The position numbers were made by a program, and so were the translations under genes. Below are positions 63,223 through 64,000 of a DNA stretch of 64,000 nucleotides, in pieces. Source of the DNA: Phycisphaeraceae bacterium (GTDB lineage Bacteria; Planctomycetota; Phycisphaerae; Phycisphaerales; UBA1924); the NCBI GenBank assembly GCA_020639135.1, contig JACKHE010000003.1:434001-498000 (forward strand), in the 5' to 3' direction. The notes beneath the pieces were generated by a model, which saw only the letters and a program-made list of their open reading frames with translations, searched no databases and had not been told where the DNA came from. How positions within the stretch are numbered: position 1 is the stretch's first letter; each line of letters opens with the position of its first letter.

Positions 63223-63906
63223 CTACTGCGCCATCGTAACTGCGAATGCCTGAGCCATTGAACCGACGTTGGCATCGAGTCGGACCGCGACAACCGCAAC
63301 GAGAGGGCTCGACCTGGCGGCAACCAGCGCTTCGGCCTCGGCGTTAGAAAGAGGTTCATTTGCGGCTTCGCGGGCAAAGGCGCGTTCGAGGAGGCTCCAA
63401 CCTGTGTCATCAAGCTCCAGGACGCGAAACTCCGTGGGCACGTTGCGAGAGGCGTTTGAATGGAATCTCAAGCAGACGGTCATAGACTCGGGCCCAAGGC
63501 GGCTCGACATCGTTGTGTTGATGATCTCCTGGACACTCGCTGTGGCCGAAGCCAACGAGTCGTTGGCGGCGGTGATTGCAAGTTCGGCTTGCGCCAAGCT
63601 CGATTCAGCATCCCCGTCGATCCCTGTTCGCCGGCCTTCGGACCGGAGATGTTTCAGCTCGCGTTTGGCAATTGTGCGCTGATGGATCGCTGTGATCAGG
63701 GCGTCGATGGCCGATGGATTGGCGCGCAATGCGTTGGTGATCGCCGCGAAATCATCTGACTCGGCGCCCGATGCGGCCAACGCTTCGGGGGTGGCGCCGA
63801 CCATGACCATCGCCTGCCCGACGCCGCTCAAGCCGGCGCCGAGGCTGGAGGCGGGTGCGCAAATGACCACGGCTCCAGCGAAAATCCATCGGGTAAACAC
63901 GTTCAT
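63223..63906 (-). CDS. Secreted protein of unknown function
   Basis: 227 aa. Signal peptide (RWIFAGAVVICAPASSLGAG), then a mostly helical protein (EALAASGAESDDFAAITNAL, AIHQRTIAKRELKHLRSEGR, SSLAQAELAITAANDSLASA) with one short beta-rich part. No Cys pairs and no catalytic motif. The ATG lies 3 bp behind the stop of the preceding partial gene, so the two are co-transcribed. Confidence 0.6.
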   Translation of the reverse strand: MNVFTRWIFAGAVVICAPASSLGAGLSGVGQAMVMVGATPEALAASGAESDDFAAITNALRANPSAIDALITAIHQRTIAKRELKHLRSEGRRTGIDGDAESSLAQAELAITAANDSLASATASVQEIINTTMSSRLGPESMTVCLRFHSNASRNVPTEFRVLELDDTGWSLLERAFAREAANEPLSNAEAEALVAARSSPLVAVVAVRLDANVGSMAQAFAVTMAQ

Positions 63907-63909
63907 AAG

Positions 63910-64000
63910 TCACCTCGCTTGTCTGTGCCTGCTTGCTGCGAAGACGCCGCCGATCGCGATGATCGACATTGCTGTCGGCGTCGGGATGTAGTACGCGATG
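63910..64000 (-). CDS. C-terminal end of a PEP-CTERM-like sorted protein (partial)
   Basis: The last 29 codons are visible. They encode YYIPTPTAMSIIAIGGVFAA followed by SRHRQARR: a proline-containing motif, a hydrophobic helix and an arginine cluster, as in PEP-CTERM-like sorting tails of planctomycetes. The rest of the protein lies beyond the right edge. Confidence 0.65.
   Translation of the reverse strand, partial: IAYYIPTPTAMSIIAIGGVFAASRHRQAR

Overview
The window reads as a chromosomal segment of a GC-rich, Gram-negative-type bacterium, most likely a planctomycete of the class Phycisphaerae. The reasons are: a solitary 16S rRNA gene not followed by 23S, many secreted proteins ending in short dockerin-like repeats, a PEP-CTERM-like tail at the right edge, FG-GAP, sulfotransferase and GSCFA proteins, and kdsA, which implies Kdo and an outer membrane. 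This assignment is inference from gene content and the look of the 16S gene; no database search was possible.

Layout. 1-20.9 kb is core housekeeping: an ArfB-like release factor (partial), a membrane thioredoxin-like protein, a Kazal-type secreted peptide, a hotdog thioesterase, a Ycf46-like AAA ATPase, a three-subunit succinate dehydrogenase (sdhC-sdhA-sdhB), a DUF1844 protein, a parvulin lipoprotein, YraN, an operon of GSCFA protein, ribosome silencing factor and sensor kinase, a glycosyltransferase, two coupled sulfotransferases, a membrane pyrophosphatase with an unusual insert, rpsU and a NYN/PIN nuclease-like protein.

21.2-28.9 kb is a head-to-tail array of four large secreted paralogues. 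They share a module not recognised here (core ARPPFMEP), a PPC-like domain and C-terminal dockerin-like loops. Each has its own ribosome binding site and its own hairpin terminator.

29.2-33.9 kb is compositionally distinct and is the most interesting locus. A secreted FG-GAP/dockerin protein carries a C-terminal domain resembling restriction-endonuclease-fold polymorphic toxins. It overlaps by 4 bp the first of three tandem 313-315 aa paralogues that look like immunity proteins. The carrier region is interrupted by a stop codon and by a frame change at a run of nine G.

33.9-48.7 kb returns to core genes: citrate synthase, a guanine-deaminase-like amidohydrolase, a rhomboid protease, trpF, a second pair of secreted dockerin proteins with Lys/Ala/Glu-rich coiled-coil tails, a glutamine amidotransferase (pabA/trpG), a DUF1444 protein, kdsA, and an mcsA-mcsB-comF operon. 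48.8-50.9 kb is a complete 16S transcription unit (promoter, processing stem, 16S, terminator), followed by truB and tRNA-Ser(GGA).

52-63.2 kb is a mobile region: an ArdC-like antirestriction protein, an Lrp-like regulator, a pentapeptide protein, an orphan Phd-like antitoxin, a TraD/VirD4-like ATPase, two tyrosine recombinases each preceded by small helix-turn-helix genes, an XRE regulator with an operator-like palindrome, a 3' fragment of a tRNA-Val gene and a decayed copy of the XRE gene. Short palindromic repeats (REP-like, several families) are scattered between genes over the whole window and in two places are read as coding sequence.
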